DNA of 64,000 nucleotides from Wurfbainia villosa (taxonomy: Eukaryota > Streptophyta > Magnoliopsida > Zingiberales > Zingiberaceae): the NCBI GenBank assembly GCA_025175895.1, contig CM045996.1, positions 110,721,179 through 110,785,178 of the forward strand, in the 5' to 3' direction. Shown piece after piece: positions 11,896 through 24,746 of this stretch (position 1 is the first letter of the stretch; every line of letters begins with the position of its first letter). Under the pieces are notes generated by a model. It searched no databases and was not told the origin of the DNA. It was given only the letters and a program-made list of their open reading frames with translations. A program made the position numbers and the translations under genes.

Positions 11896-11909
11896 TGGTA
11901 TCAGAGCCA
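11896..11909 (+). other. Primer binding site of element B
   Basis: TGGTATCAGAGCCA begins two bases after the LTR. It complements the 3' end of plant initiator Met-tRNA, the usual copia primer. Confidence 0.9.
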
Positions 11910-11951
11910 AGGAGCTTGTTGAGGACTAACCGCCGACACAAGCAATTCAAG

Positions 11952-13527
11952 ATGGCTGGCCTCATCCATCCACTGAAATTCGATGGAGATTTTGCTTGGT
12001 GGAAAAAACAGATGGAGGTATATCTCGAAACCGATTTTGATTTTATGGTTATTATAGAAAATGGTTTTGAGATGCCTAGGGATAAATAAAACAAACCCAT
12101 TGAGAAGTCAAAGTGGACCCAAGACCAAATCAAGAACTTCAAGTCAAATCTTGAGATAATAAAATTGATTAGTGATTTGTAACCTAACACTATTTGGTCT
12201 AGATTGGGTGATTATAGGGATGCAAGGGAATTATGGAATAAGATAATGAAATTCCAAGAAAATTCTCAACCGGCACAAGTAGAGGAGAATGCCAAAGAAG
12301 AAGCACCATCCACTTTTGATGATGTTGATGATTTGGTGGAGACCTCCACCTCTAGCATTGAGGGGGAGGAAAGGATTTCCATTTCGGAGCAAGATCAAAA
12401 TGAAGCTTCTACCTCCAGAAGAAGTGAAGAGGCCTCCACCAACTCCCTAGGTAACTCGTGTATTATAATTAATCTTAAAGATTATATAATTTATTTTGAG
12501 TGTAGGGAGAAAGGGAATTACAAAAGTAAGTGCCCAAAATTAGCTAAGGAGAAGGTATCGGCACCAAAAACTCAAAAATCAAAAGATGTCGGAGTTCCCT
12601 CAATTAAGAGCAAAGAGCACATTGTGTGCTTCAAATGCAACCAAAGGGGGGCACTACCGAAGCCAATGCCCTAGGGGGAGGAAGAAAGGGTAAGAAGGTG
12701 TAATTCATGTTGGGGGAGCTTCTAAAGCTAACCCTAAGGTAAATTCATTTAATGCACCTTCAATTCCTAAAGTTAAAAAGCATGCTAAGAATTATTTTAG
12801 TTCTCTTGCAATTATCAATGAAAAGCATGCTAGTAGGAAGAAATATATCTGTCTAGGTGCTAAGCATGTTAGTTTCTCTAAGGCCAAACCTAGGACTCAA
12901 AACATTAGACCTATTTTACCTAAAGAGTCCATTAGAAGAGTTGAAAACCATCTAGGCATTAACCCTAAGAAGGGTAGACACATGCCTAAGAAGAAGAATA
13001 TTTCCTAAAAGATTAATGAAAAATCAAAATTGGGAAAATTAGAGCTAGAAAACCAAGTCTTGAGGTCAAGGCTTGAGAGAATGGAGAAAACCCTTAGAAT
13101 CATAGAAAATTCAATTCTAGGGTCAAATGTCCAAAAGTCAAGACCTAAGGTTCAAAAACGGTCTAAGGGAAAGGAAGGTTTGGGTCACAAACCTAAGCCC
13201 AAGAAGACTTACCATAATGTTTCATTTGATTATGAAGCAATTTCTAGGTCTAGAAAAACCAAGGCTAATAGGGAAGCTATCCCTAAGTCTAGCCGTGGTA
13301 TTTGTCTAGTGGCTAAGACCTCAAAGAAATCAAGTATAGTCACTAGGAAGGTCAAAGGAGGAGTCACCTCTAGAGTTGACCTAGGAAAGACCCAAAAGAC
13401 TATGACTTTAAAGCCTAAAAGGGTCATTAGAAAGGTATCTAAGGAAGTTATCCCTAGAGAATACCTTGTTAACCCAAGGAGCTCTAATAGGTATTGGGTT
13501 CCTAAGAGCGTGATCGATTCACGCTAA
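11952..13527 (+). pseudogene. gag of element B, disrupted
   Basis: The start ATG lies 43 bases after the primer site. The N-terminus (WWKKQMEVYLETDFD) matches that of element E. TAA stops lie at 12087 and 12180. The first knuckle (12492-12533) is degenerate: Tyr replaces the first Cys and Asn replaces His. The second, at 12627, is shifted by one extra G in the run 12646-12651. After the shift the frame runs on, has TAA at 13006-13008, then a coiled-coil-like stretch (KLELENQ) and a basic region ending in RYWVPKSVIDSR. It lacks the central capsid-like block that element E has. It ends at the point where a protease would begin in a complete Sirevirus. Confidence 0.8.
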
Positions 13528-14070
13528 ATGGGTTAGGGTGTGTCAACCCTAAGTGGATGGGTAGTTAACCTAACCATAGTAGAGTTGACACATTAGGATG
13601 TGCCAATGTGTTTGAGAAGTTAAAATGATTAAATTGGCACAAATAGGTCATAAAGGTATTGGTGCACCATTTTGGGTTTGTGGCTCACTAGGGAGATAAA
13701 TGACATTAAGGCAAAAATAGACTTAACCCTAGAAATGGCAATTTGGATTCAACACTTAGGTATTTTATACCTTAGTATATTTTTCTTGCCATGATTTGTT
13801 TGTCTTGCCATGTCATGACATTATTTTCATTTTTATCTATAAAAATGTCATGATCATGTTTAGACTTACTCTTTAGATGTCATGTATGCTTAGATGCCTC
13901 TCACATGCCATGACATCATGATTTTGGCATATGTTTTTATCTATATCATATCTATGCCATAATCATCATGCATATAACTAAAATGGATTTAAGGACTATG
14001 ACATGGTTTGATGGGAATCAAATAATATTGCCTAGAAATATGCATGAAACCATTAAAAGGATAAAAACCC

Positions 14071-14129
14071 ACATCTCACTAAAAACTTGACTTGTATGTG
14101 TTTTACACATCTAGATATAAGTGAGATGT
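14071..14129 (+). repeat. Hairpin repeat of element B
   Basis: ACATCTCACT (14071-14080) is perfectly complementary to AGTGAGATGT (14120-14129). The loop holds ATGTGT-TTT-ACACAT, a second small stem. It lies about 540 bases after the gag stop. Confidence 0.75.
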
Positions 14130-14228
14130 TTAGGAAAAAGAAATTAAAGGTTTCAAAAACATTTTGGAAACATTTTGAAAAACCTTGGTGAAGCCTATCT
14201 TTTGATAGCTATCACCATTGAATGGGAT

Positions 14229-14281
14229 GATACAAAGAGGGATCTTTATTGAAGTTTTTCTTAACTTTTGGACTTTGTGTC
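14229..14281 (+). repeat. Second hairpin of element B
   Basis: GATACAAAG (14229-14237) faces CTTTGTGTC (14273-14281), pairing with one G-T. Element F has the equivalent at 25021-25080. Confidence 0.5.
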
Positions 14282-15092
14282 AATCTCTTAATTTAGTGGG
14301 TAAAATAATTCTCAAATATTTTTCACACATAGTGTTTATGATAAGTAATATACATACCAAATTTCAAGATTTTTAAATCTATGTATATTTACTTATGAAT
14401 TTCGGAAAGTCATTTTGAATATCACGACCGCCATGGTGGCTACGATCGATGGGTGTGGCAAATACTAACTAATTTCGATTCATGTTGCCCAAGATGATTT
14501 TGGGTAAATCTTGTTGGTTAGGCCCATGTTCAGCTAGGTTAAGATCCCCTAACCACTCCTAACCCTAGGATATGCTTAGAAAAGCATTAGAAAGGGTGGA
14601 AATCCATTGGACATGGATTAGGAGAAGGGTTTAGGGAGAGTATCAATTTTAAGGTGGAAGAGAGTTCATTGTTGAACTTTGCATTAATTTTGAATTGGTT
14701 AATGTTCCTATTGGCTTAGGGACTCTCCAAGGACATTGTTGGTGCAATGGTCAAGGGGGAGCAAGCCTCTAGGGGGAGGTATCCATTATGGGAAGATGGA
14801 TATGTATTTCCTCATGGGAGGAAAATTGAGTTGCCTCTCTTTAAGTGATATGGGATCACTAGAAAGATTGTAGGCATGTGTTCCTCCAAGGGAGAGGTTG
14901 TAAGATCTTATTGGGATATGAGACATTCATACCCTTGGGGAGGACCTTTTTGATGTAATGTCAAAAAGGGGGGAGAAGTTACCAAGTTACCAATTAGGTT
15001 TGGAATTCTCATTTCGGATGTGAGAATTGCCAATATGGGAGAATTGGTAGACTTGAGATGGTAGTTTTGTCAATCATCAAAAAGAGGGAGAT

Positions 15093-16563
15093 TGTTGATG
15101 CAATGGGCCCAGGTTGACTCGAGTTTGACTCGAGCAGTACCTTGATAGTATTTTGATGATAGACAAAACTAATGACATGGGATTATCTTGGGAAAGTCCA
15201 ACATGGGGTTGGCATGGAAAATCCAAGCATGGAGCTTGGTGTGGAAAAGTCCAAAGCATTGTGAAGCCGTGCGCTTGGTGCTTGGTGAGAAATGCATTGC
15301 GAAGCCGTGCGCTTGGTGCATGTGGGAAGTCTTGAGGACTTGGTAAGTTCACTAGGCTCGGGGTCCTTGAGTCGATGAAGGAGGACATTGCGAAGCCGTG
15401 CGCTTGGTGCATCCAAGGGACTGCCGGACGGGGAGCGAATGGAGTGAGGCCAAAGAGAAGCATACTTCGAGGGCATGAGACGCGAAGGATGGCGTTGCGA
15501 AGCCATGCGCTTGGTGCATCCGAGGGACGTAGGCCGAGGGAATAGAGCTTCGGTGGGGAACTCCATGAGGGATATGGTGGACATGGCCAAGTGGCTAAGA
15601 CTGAGTGTCGGAGGCTCAAACTTGATGTTTGAGGTTTCACCCGACGGTTGGATGCTCAAACAACTTGGTGTTTGAGGGTTTGCCCGACAGCAGTCAACTG
15701 GCATAGGTGTCAGTCGACTGATCGAAGTCGACTAGGGTTCATCTGGTGTTAGACTTGTGGTTTTGTGCTTGGCAGTCGACTGCCATAAACTGGCAGTCAA
15801 CTGATGTCGACTGCCGAGGGATGGCAGTCGACTGATGGGAGTATCGTGAGCACAGAATTTTCCGTAGCCAACTAGGCAGTCGGCTACTAGGTCACCAGTC
15901 GATTGCCATGGACTGGCAGTCGACTGGTAGGAGATCCATTGGAACTTATCCAACGTGGATCTGGTCGTTGTGAGACAACGACTACAGGTGCAGTCGACAT
16001 GGGGCCTTTTGACAGTCGATTGATGGGCGCGAAAATAGCTTGATGCAGGTTATAAATGGAGCTCAAGTGGGAGGATTTCGCCAAGACTTTTGTGAAGCTA
16101 TTGGAGGGGAATTGCTGCTGCATTCCAGACCTTCAAGAGCTATCTAAAGCAAGCTACAAGCAAATAGTTCAAAGCAAGCGTTGTAAAGTGTTCTTTACGT
16201 GTATTTTGTATTTGTCTTTGTATTGCTTGTATTTCATATATTACTTGTTGTAATAGCTTGTGGGAGGTTTCTCCACCTCCGACGTGTAGTCGAGAAGGAG
16301 TTTAGTTAGTGTCGTGCGCATAACTAGAGCTCGGTGAGCTCGACAATGGAGTAGGAACCATTCGGTTCCGAACCACATATATGCTTGTGTATTGCTTATG
16401 ATTGTTATGTGTTGTTAGTATTGTCATTATCATTGTTATTCCGCTGCGCTAACAACAATCGTAGACAAGCAACGCAACGAGAACGAGCAAATTCCATCAT
16501 CGAACGAAAGAGGGCTATTCACCCCCCTCTAGCCAGCCAATACACACCGATCGATCCCCTACA
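15093..16563 (+). repeat. 3' LTR of element B
   Basis: It starts TGTTGATGCAATGGGCCC just after the polypurine tract and ends CCCTACA. It keeps clean CAGTCGACTG sites at several places where the 5' LTR has GATCG-like sequence. Confidence 0.88.
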
Positions 16564-17211
16564 ACTCTATAAAGAGGCCAATGATATCACTCCCATCATA
16601 TGGGAGAGATAGATCTCATCTACATTACTCACATCCCTCCGCATAATTCGTTACATACTCAGTGATCGCCATTATAGTGAACCCTGTTACGGGTGACATT
16701 AGATGATACCAAAGTACATAACTCCTTATGTAGGGAACCGTAGTGACTTCAGGTCTAAGGACTATTCATACCAATAGTCACATGAGAAAGTATATGCCAC
16801 TCATATATCAATCCATGACACTTTCTCATGGCAAGTCAATTCCATATATATATTCTCCAATATATATACTCATGTGTCAATGTGATATCACATATCCATG
16901 ACTTGTGAGATCAAGTCATCCATTGACTTACAGGCTAGTCTCAATGTTTCAATATAGGCCTTTGTCTATTAGTACAATACTTGATTAGGAATATTTAAGA
17001 ATAGTGTTCTCTACAACTTCTCATAATCAATCGATCAATTGATATACTGTAGATAAGAACCTATTATTCAAGGGCATTATTATATTTATTTGGCTGGCAC
17101 ACACATAAAGTAAATATAATAATCAATCTTTGCCTTTATTAATATAAGATATGACAAAAAAGTTTCCCTCATCAATTATCTCATAATTGGCACTAAGGGC
17201 TCATACTAACA
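16564..17211 (-). repeat. Left (3') LTR of element C, second segment
   Basis: It continues the C LTR after element B and matches 35879-36518. It ends TAACA at 17211, which is the LTR start on the minus strand. ATCTCCCAC follows, the complement of the GTGGGAGAT polypurine tract. Confidence 0.85.
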
Positions 17212-17224
17212 ATCTCCCACTAGC

Positions 17225-18656
17225 CTAGTTCCAATCACTGTAATATCTAATACCCAGTGATCTGCTATGACCATCATACTTCCTCTGTGCCAAAGCCTTG
17301 GTCAAGGGATCCGCAATGCTAGCATCAAAATCTACTCTGCATATCCTCACATCTCCTCTATCGATGATCTCTCGAATGAGGTGAAACCACCGTAGTATGT
17401 GTTTGGTCTTTTGATGAGAGCGAGGTTCCTTAGCCTGAGCAATAGCCCCATTATTGTCACAATAGAGGTCTATAGGATCTGCTATGCTAGGAATCACCCC
17501 AAGTTCAACAATGAACTTCCTAATCCAAACAACATCCTTTACTGCATTTGATACAATAATGTACTCGGCTTCTGTTATAGAATCTGTCACTGTGTCCTGC
17601 TTTGAACTCTTCCAGCTCACAGTGCCACCATTCAGACAAAATACATAACCTGACTGCGATCGCGAATCATCTCTGTCGGTTTCGAAGCTTGCATTGCTAT
17701 AACCCTTTACAGCTAGCTCCTCATCCCCTCTAAAGATCAAGAAATATTCTTTCATCCTTCTCAAGTACTTAAGAATATTTTTGACAGCTGTCCAGTGACA
17801 TTCACCGGGATCTGACTGGTACTTATTCGTCATGCTTAAAGCATACAAGACATCAGGGCGAGTACAAATCATGGCGTACATGATAGATCCTATAGCAGAT
17901 GCATAAGCGATCTGATCCATGCATTGTCTCTCTTTCGCAGAAGAGGGACATTGAGTCATCGAAAGACACACCATGTGACATTGGTAGAAATCCCCTTTTG
18001 GAATTCTGCATGGCAAAATGCTTAAGCACCTTGTTAAAATATGTACTCTGACTCAGGCCAAGCAATCTCTTAGATCTATCCCTATAGATTTTGATGCCTA
18101 GAATATAGGTTGCTTCACCTAAGTCCTTCATTGAGAAATAATTCCCAAGCCAAGTCTTCATAGACTCCAGCATAGGGAGATCATTTCCAATGAGTAGTAT
18201 GTCATCTACATACAAAATGAGGAAAACAACTGTGCTCCCACTAACCTTCTTGTAGACACAAAGTTCATCTTCGTTCTTAAAGAAACCAAATGTTTTGATC
18301 ACTTCATCGAATCAAAGATTCTAGCTTCTAGAAGCTTGCTTTAAACCATAAATGGACCTATGCAATTTACAGACCTTTCAAGCATCCTTTGGATCGACAA
18401 AACCCTCAAGTTATGTCATATACACATCCTCGAGTAGATTTCCATTAAGAATTACAGTTTTGACATCCATCTGCCAGATCTCATAGTCATAGTAAGCAGC
18501 AATAGCAAGCATGATCTGAATGGATTTGAGCATCGCAACTGGAGAAAAAGTTTCATCATAGTCAATACCATGAATCTTGTCGAATCCTTTTGCTACCAAT
18601 TGCCCTTTATAGGTATGCACATTTCGATCCATATCAGTCTTTCTCCGAAAGACCCA
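17225..18656 (-). pseudogene. Element C pol 3' part: RT and RNase H
   Basis: On the minus strand this continues RT from where element E interrupts it. It shows DYDETFSPVA, QMDVKT and the catalytic YVDD (18201-18212). There are stops near 18410 and 18330 and a frameshift around 17960. The RNase H part (18016-17225) ends normally, but the first catalytic Asp is Asn (GYSNASF, codon 17693-17695). TEAEY, CDNNGA and ADPLTK remain. The gene is inactive. Confidence 0.85.
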
Positions 18657-18661
18657 CTTAC

Positions 18662-19858
18662 TATAGGGGATCGATGATCGGTGTTGGCCGACTAGAGGGG
18701 AGTGAATAGCCTTTATCGTAGACAGTGGAAATCATTCATTCGTTGTTCGTCAACAAACACTATTAGCTCAAGCGGAATATACTAATACAAACAATTTAAG
18801 ACAAAGCAAAGTAAACAGCAATTCGCAAACAAGAGAATATAACGTGGTTCACAGCCTCACCGCTAATCCATGACCCGATTCGTCCAAGGTGAATCACTCC
18901 TTTGCTAAATCCACTATATCTCTCCTTTGCACCAAGCTAGGTGGAGGTAACCTTTTTACAATCTCTCTTCTTATAATAGAATGGAATAATAGCTAGTAAA
19001 AAGAGTGGAAATCATTTTGGGCACTTTGGAGTTATTAGGAGTTAAAGCATTAGGCTCCCAAATGCCCTCACCCCTTCTTTTTATAGAAGAAGAGGGTTTC
19101 TTCCCGTTAACATAGGACCAGTCGACTGATACCCCGATCAGTCGACTGATCCCGTAGTTGTTGTCCAATAACGGCTTCTTCCACATCGGATTCCATCCAA
19201 CATCTCCCACATCAGTCGACTGATCTTACCATCAGTCGAGTGCCGGAAGCGAACACTCCATTATGTGCCTGAAACCCTTGCGACCAGTCGACTGATGCCT
19301 TTATCAGTCGACTGGTGGTCTCGCAGTCGACTATTGGCACATGAACCGGACTCAAACACTAGTCGAGTCACAGTCGACTTAGAGTAGTCGACTACCATAA
19401 CATGGCAGTCGGTTGATGTCGGGAAATCCCATCCGACACTTAGCCAATTGGTCAAGTTCCACCTAAGCGCACTACCCCTTCCCGGGTTACAATCGCTCAC
19501 TCTCATCTCTTGGAGTCCCTCGCCTTTGATGTTGTCTTTGTCCGGCCACGTCCCTCGGATGCGCCAAGCGCACGGCTCTGCAGTGTCATCCTTCGTGTCT
19601 CTCCCTGAAGTCTACTTCCTCCAGCTTCACTCCAATCTCCTCGTCCGACAGTCCCTCGGATGCTCCAAGCGCACAGCTTCCGCAAAGCTGTCCTTCACCG
19701 ACTCAAGGACCGAGTCATGAGAGGTGAAACTCGCCAATGCTCCATGTGCGAATTACTAAGTCCGACAAGACTCAAACGCACATATCAAATCCAAACATCC
19801 TAACTTAAACCCTTTGCCACACACATCAAAACCATATCACGGGTTGATTACCCTAACA
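18662..19858 (-). repeat. 3' LTR of element E
   Basis: The left end reads TATAGGGG where the sister LTR has TGTAGGGG. The right end is CCCTAACA. ATCTCCCCCTTTTTGATG follows, the complement of the polypurine tract. The complement of TATAAAAAG is at 19077-19085. It contains CAGTCGACTG sites at 19120-19400. Confidence 0.88.
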
Positions 19859-20966
19859 ATCTCCCCCTTTTTGATGTGTGGCAATCCGTTTAAGTTAGAT
19901 AAACATTTGATAAAAATATCAAGGTAAGAAAGCATGTAAATAAACATGATTATCAACTCTCCCCCTTAATACATGAAACTCCCCCTAAATGCAATTCTCC
20001 CCTTACTTAATCATGCATATTTCTCCCCCTTTGACACCATCAAAAATATTAAACAAAGTTTATACAAGCATGACATCAACTCTAGGGAACAAAAATTACT
20101 AAAACATGCCTTAAAATCTGATAAAAGAAGGTTACTGGGCATGTTATCAGTCGATCAGTCGACTGGTTCAGACTACCAGTCGATTGACACTCTGATTTCA
20201 ATTTTTTTTTTATTTTCGGGGTGAATTTCAAAAATACATTAAAAATTCTATAAAATTCAAAAAATCATGATATTTGGGAACATATTTCTTGTAAGTGTCT
20301 TTATCAATGAAAAATAGTTTTTCATGAAAAATCATTATATTTTCAAAAATTAGCCAAAAATCCAAAAGCTTCAAAAACAACTAGGTTTTTGATCAAGTTT
20401 GTATCAATTTTAACACCTAGTTTTGCTTTGGATTGTTTCAAAACATGAACACACAGATTTTAAAGTAAGAAAATGTTTTGAAAACATATGAAATATCCAA
20501 CCATGATCTTTGGGCAATATGTCTATGAATTAAACATAAGTCTTCCCCATGATTGGTCTATTATTGCTATTTTGACACTTTAAATGACCATCTAAATGCC
20601 ATAGGCATTAGTGGACCATTTGTATCATCCTATCATCTCACTCATGCTAAGTTTTCAATCAAGGTAGCCTATAGTGAGTGTGAGATGTTCCTAAAGGTAT
20701 TTGTATATACTTAACCATTAATTTCATGCAATTCAACACAAGGTTAAGTATCATCCTAACAACCCACATGATCATAAAGACATATATGAATTAATTTCAC
20801 ATTATAATCATGAAACAATTATACTCATCAATTTGTGATCATGCATTAGGTATGAATTATGATAATGAGTAAAGTATCACCCAAGGCATGATTTAAAACC
20901 TTATTGCCCATGACTATGTGCCAAATATCAAGATCATAAATCATGATTGCAAACATGTGTAATAAT
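19859..20966 (-). other. 3' non-coding region of element E (part)
   Basis: No gene is visible. On the minus strand there are several GGGGGAG tracts (19859-19875, near 19963, 19982 and 20021) and the hairpin module at 20634-20687. The last five bases (20962-20966, ATAAT) are the left target copy of element F. Confidence 0.7.
20634..20687 (-). repeat. Hairpin repeat of element E
   Basis: CATCTCAC (20634-20641) faces GTGAGATG (20680-20687). After allowing for element F it lies about 530 bases downstream of the E gag stop, like the copies in B and F. Confidence 0.65.
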
Positions 20967-22426
20967 TGTTGGTGCAATCGGCCCAGGTCACGATTGACCA
21001 GGACTTGAGTTTGACTCGAGTGATGTTTTGATGTTCGACAAAAACATATGACAATGTAATTGTCATGGGAAAGTCCAAGTCATGGGTACTTGGCATGGGA
21101 AGTCCAAGTGGGACACTTGGCATTTGAGAAAAGTCCAAGCATGAGTCTTGGCAAATGGAAAGTCCAACAAAAGTTGGCAAGGGAAAGTCCAAGCATGGGT
21201 CTTGGCATGGAAAGTCCAAGCATGGGTCTTGGCATGAAAAGTCCAACATGGGTTGGCAAGGGAAAGTCCAAGCTTGAGTCTTGGCATTTGAGAAATACAA
21301 GGGTTTGATATTGGCGGCGTAAAGTCCAAGCGGGAGTCTTGGCAGCATAAGTCCAATGATTGGCGGCGTAAAGTCCAAGCGGAGTCTTGGCGGCGTAAGT
21401 CCAATGTGCCTTGGCGGTGTAGACACCGTTATCATGACATAGCCGATGGAAGCACCTGAAGGCTAGCGCAATGGATGAATAAGTCATGGATGACTTGGAG
21501 GGATCCGAGAGACGTGAGACTGATGGAGGTGGCTAGAAGGCTTAGGTCTAGGCTAAGGGTGGTCTAGCAAGTATGGGGGAACCATACTTGGGCTAAAACC
21601 TCATGTTAGTGCCATGTGGCAATCGGTGGACCAATCAACTAGGGTTTCTGCGGGTTGTGGCCTGTGATCGCGCCATAAGTGGGCGATCGGTGATGGCTCA
21701 GCCGATCGTGATCGTGTGATCAGTCGACTGGTGCTCAAGAAATCGGCCACAGAATGGAGTTGAGACTCGACTGGTCGAGTGAGGACTCCATCAGTCGACT
21801 GATGGTAGATCCGTTGGACTTGTCCAACGTGGATCTAGTCGTTTTCTCACGACAAAAGTGGCATCAGTCGACTGATGGTCCCGATCAGTCGACTGATCGA
21901 CTTTTTCTAGCACAGGTTGAAGCTTTATAAGGAGCTCGTGATGGAGGAAAATGTAATGGTTCTTTGAGGCGATTTGGGGCGAGTTGCTGCTGCAATTCAG
22001 GGTCTCCAAGTGCTACTCGATCAACCTAGCGATCAAGCATTCAAGAGCATTTGTAAAGTGTTTTTCTTTACTAGTTTTGCTTTGTATTTCATTGTATTTT
22101 CTTGTAGCTTTTGATTATTGTTGTAATCATCTTGTACGAGGTTTCTCCACCTCCAGATTATTCCGAGAAGGAGTGTTTATTATAGTGGTGTGTGATTGGC
22201 ATCGTTAGGGTTCATACGAACCCGATCCGTGGAGTAGGAACCGTGTGGTTCCGAACCATGTTATATCCTTTTGTTAGCGTGTTGTTCATTTCGTTATCGT
22301 TATTACTTTCATTTCTATTCCGCTGCGTACTAACGAAATTGTAGAGACGAACACGCAATCAAAGACCATCTACGAACGAGCAAAGCGCTATTCACCCCCC
22401 TTCTAGCTTCCAAATGATTCCTAACA
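20967..22426 (+). repeat. 5' LTR of element F
   Basis: It begins TGTTGG and ends CCTAACA. From about 21062 to 21410 it has a tandem array of units of about 25-35 bases built on AAGTCCAAGC and CTTGGCATG. CAGTCGACTG sites occur at 21720-21905. CTATTCACCCCCC is at 22388. Confidence 0.9.
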
Positions 22427-22428
22427 AG

Positions 22429-22440
22429 TGGTATCAGAGC
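22429..22440 (+). other. Primer binding site of element F
   Basis: TGGTATCAGAGC lies two bases after the LTR and complements initiator Met-tRNA. Confidence 0.9.
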
Positions 22441-22493
22441 AAGGTTGCTCTTCAACGGATTAACAACCGGGAGAAAAAGGCTAGAGGGTGAAG

Positions 22494-24116
22494 ATGGAAT
22501 TCCAAGACAGGCTTGGATGGGATATCCATACTCCACCTCCATATGATCCAGAAGATTTTCCGGTGTGGAGAGCAAGAAAGGAAACATTCTTGATGATGAA
22601 CATAAATGATTGGTTCATCCTTGTGGAAGGCCTTGAACCCCCTAGGGATAAGAAGGGGAATGTCCTAAAATTGAAAAAGTGGACCCAAGAGCAACGCCAA
22701 AAGCTCAAGACCGAAGTTAAGGTAACGAAACTTTTGGAAGATTTAATCCCTAATGATGTTTTGTGCAAGCTAGGGCATTACATGTATGCCAAGGAGCTAT
22801 GGAGAAAATTGGCAAGATTCCATGAGGAGAGTTCATCCTCAAGTGAAAGTGAGGAATCGGATGTTGAGATGGAGTCAACTTCCGGATCGGAGAAAGAAGA
22901 AGTAGAAGAGGTGGAAGAAGCATCTACTTCTAGGATTGAGGAGGAGAGACCATCCTCTACACCGGAGCAACCTCAAGAAGAGCCTTCAACATCCGATCAA
23001 GATGAGGAAGCTCAAAATTCAACTCCGGCACCTACCACCACCCTAGGTAACTCAAACACTTTATTTTCAAATAAAAATCATATAATGTGCTTTGAGTGTA
23101 GGGAGTATGGGCATTACAAGAGCAAATGCCCAAAGAAGATTAGGAAAGCTCCACCGGCACCAAAAGTCAAGGATGTCGGTTCCCCAACATCTAAAGGCAA
23201 GGAGCACATCATATGCTTCAAGTACAATTCAAAAGGACGTTATAGGAATCAATGTCCTAGGGGGAGCAAAAAGACCAAAGAGGGAGCTACACATGTAGGG
23301 GGAGCATCCAAGGCAAACCCTAAGGTATATTTCAATAATGCACCTTCCTTAGTTAATAGGCAAAAGCATGCTAGAAGATTTAATTCTCTTGCTATTGTAC
23401 ATGAAAAGCATGCTAGAAGTAATAGGCATATTTGTTTAGGTGCTAAAAAGATCCACTTAGGAAATAAGGAGAAATTTGGGACTAATGTCCCTAGAAAAAC
23501 CTTACCTAAGGAATCTATTAGGAAAATACAAGAACACTTAGGTTTTAACCCTAAATGGACTAGGCATATGCCTAGAAAGGACAATGCCCATGGTTTAAAT
23601 TAAAACTCAAAAATTGAGAAATTAGAGTTGGAAAATCAAGCCTTGAGGTCAAGGCTTGAAAAACTTGAGAAGACCCTTAGGAACATCCAAAATCAATTTC
23701 AAGGGTCCAAAAGTCAAAGTCAACACCTAGGACCTAAGAGTCAAAAGTCAACCAAGGGAAAGCAAGGTTTGGGTCACAAACCTAAGCCTAAGGTGGCTTA
23801 CCATAGTGTTCCATTTGATTATGGAACACAAACTAGGTCTAAGAAGACCAAGGTTACTAGGGAAGCTATCCCTAAGAGTAACCATAGGTTGTGCCTAGTG
23901 GCTAAGGTTTCAAGGAAACCTAGGGTGGCCACTAAGAAGGTTACTAGGGAGGAAATCCCTAAGGTTAACCATGGTAAGACCCAAATGACCAAGGCTAATA
24001 AGCCTAGAAGGGTCATTAGGAAGGTATCTAGGGAGGTTATCCCTAAGGAATACCTAATTAACCCTAGGAGCTCAAATCGGTTTTGGGTTCCTAAGAGCAT
24101 GATTGATTCACGCTAG
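22494..24116 (+). pseudogene. gag of element F, one in-frame stop
   Basis: The ATG at 22494 is chosen because it is the first ATG after the primer site and begins the conserved N-terminal block (PVWRARKETFLMM, then GLEPPRDKKGNVLKLKKW). An acidic Ser/Glu-rich linker follows. The first CCHC knuckle is intact (23088-23129). The second (23214-23255) has Tyr in place of Cys and of His. TAA at 23601-23603 then interrupts the frame. The same frame continues with KLELENQALRSRL (coiled coil), basic repeats and RFWVPKSMIDSR. No frameshift is present over 1.6 kb. The central capsid-like block seen in element E is absent. The protein would bind and package RNA; whether the second part is made is unknown. 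Confidence 0.82.
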
Positions 24117-24746
24117 GTGGGTTTAGTGTGTGCCAACCTTGATTGGATGGGTAGTTAACTCAACCATGATAAAGGTGACACTTTAGGTTATTTTCAAGGT
24201 TAGGGTCACCTTGGAAATACATTTGAGTCTTAATCCTAAAAGTTTTAGGATGTGCCAATATTACTTGAGAAGGTTGATAAAATGATCAAAATTGGCACAA
24301 TTTAGGTTTAGAGGTTAGTGTGCCATTTTGGGTTTTTGGCACACTTGCGAGAAAAATAGAAATATGGCAAAATATAATTAATTATATGAAATGGCAATTA
24401 ATATTAAAATTTAGGTATTTCTATACCTATATACTTTATATGCCATGCTTTGTTTGCCATATAACATGTCATGACATCATGCTTATTTTTAATCATTCTA
24501 TATGTCATGTACATGTTTAGGATTAAGGATTAAATGTCATGTGTTTTTAGATTTCATCTTATGTCATGACATCATGATTATGAGCATGTGTTTATATCAT
24601 CATTAATGCCATAATCACTCATGCATTTAATTGATTAAAATTGATTTAAGGACTATGGCATGACTTGGAGTCCCATTCATAAGGGAATCAAGTAGGGTTG
24701 CCTTAGAAAAATACATGAAACCCTAGATTAAATGAACCAAAACCCA

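Larger units (their letters stand above)
13528..15092 (+). other. Post-gag non-coding region of element B
   Basis: I see no gene in this 1.5 kb. It has hairpins at 14071-14129 and 14229-14281 and purine tracts near 14752, 14770, 14966 and 15079, the last being the polypurine tract against the 3' LTR. In a complete element pol would occupy part of this interval. Confidence 0.7.
10422..16563 (+). mobile_element. Element B: gag-only Sirevirus-type LTR retrotransposon
   Basis: It has two LTRs of 1472 and 1471 bp, a Met-tRNA-type primer site, a gag pseudogene, a 1.5 kb non-coding region with several polypurine tracts, and a flanking 5-bp target duplication ACTCT (10417-10421 and 16564-16568). No protease, integrase, RT or RNase H is present in any frame. 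This matches the TR-GAG class of non-autonomous elements, which would depend on pol from another element. Confidence 0.88.

Noticed and set aside
21060..21308. An 82-codon frame in the element F LTR
   Set aside because: It is a translation of the AAGTCCAAGC tandem repeats and also appears as frames on the other strand; no protein-like features.
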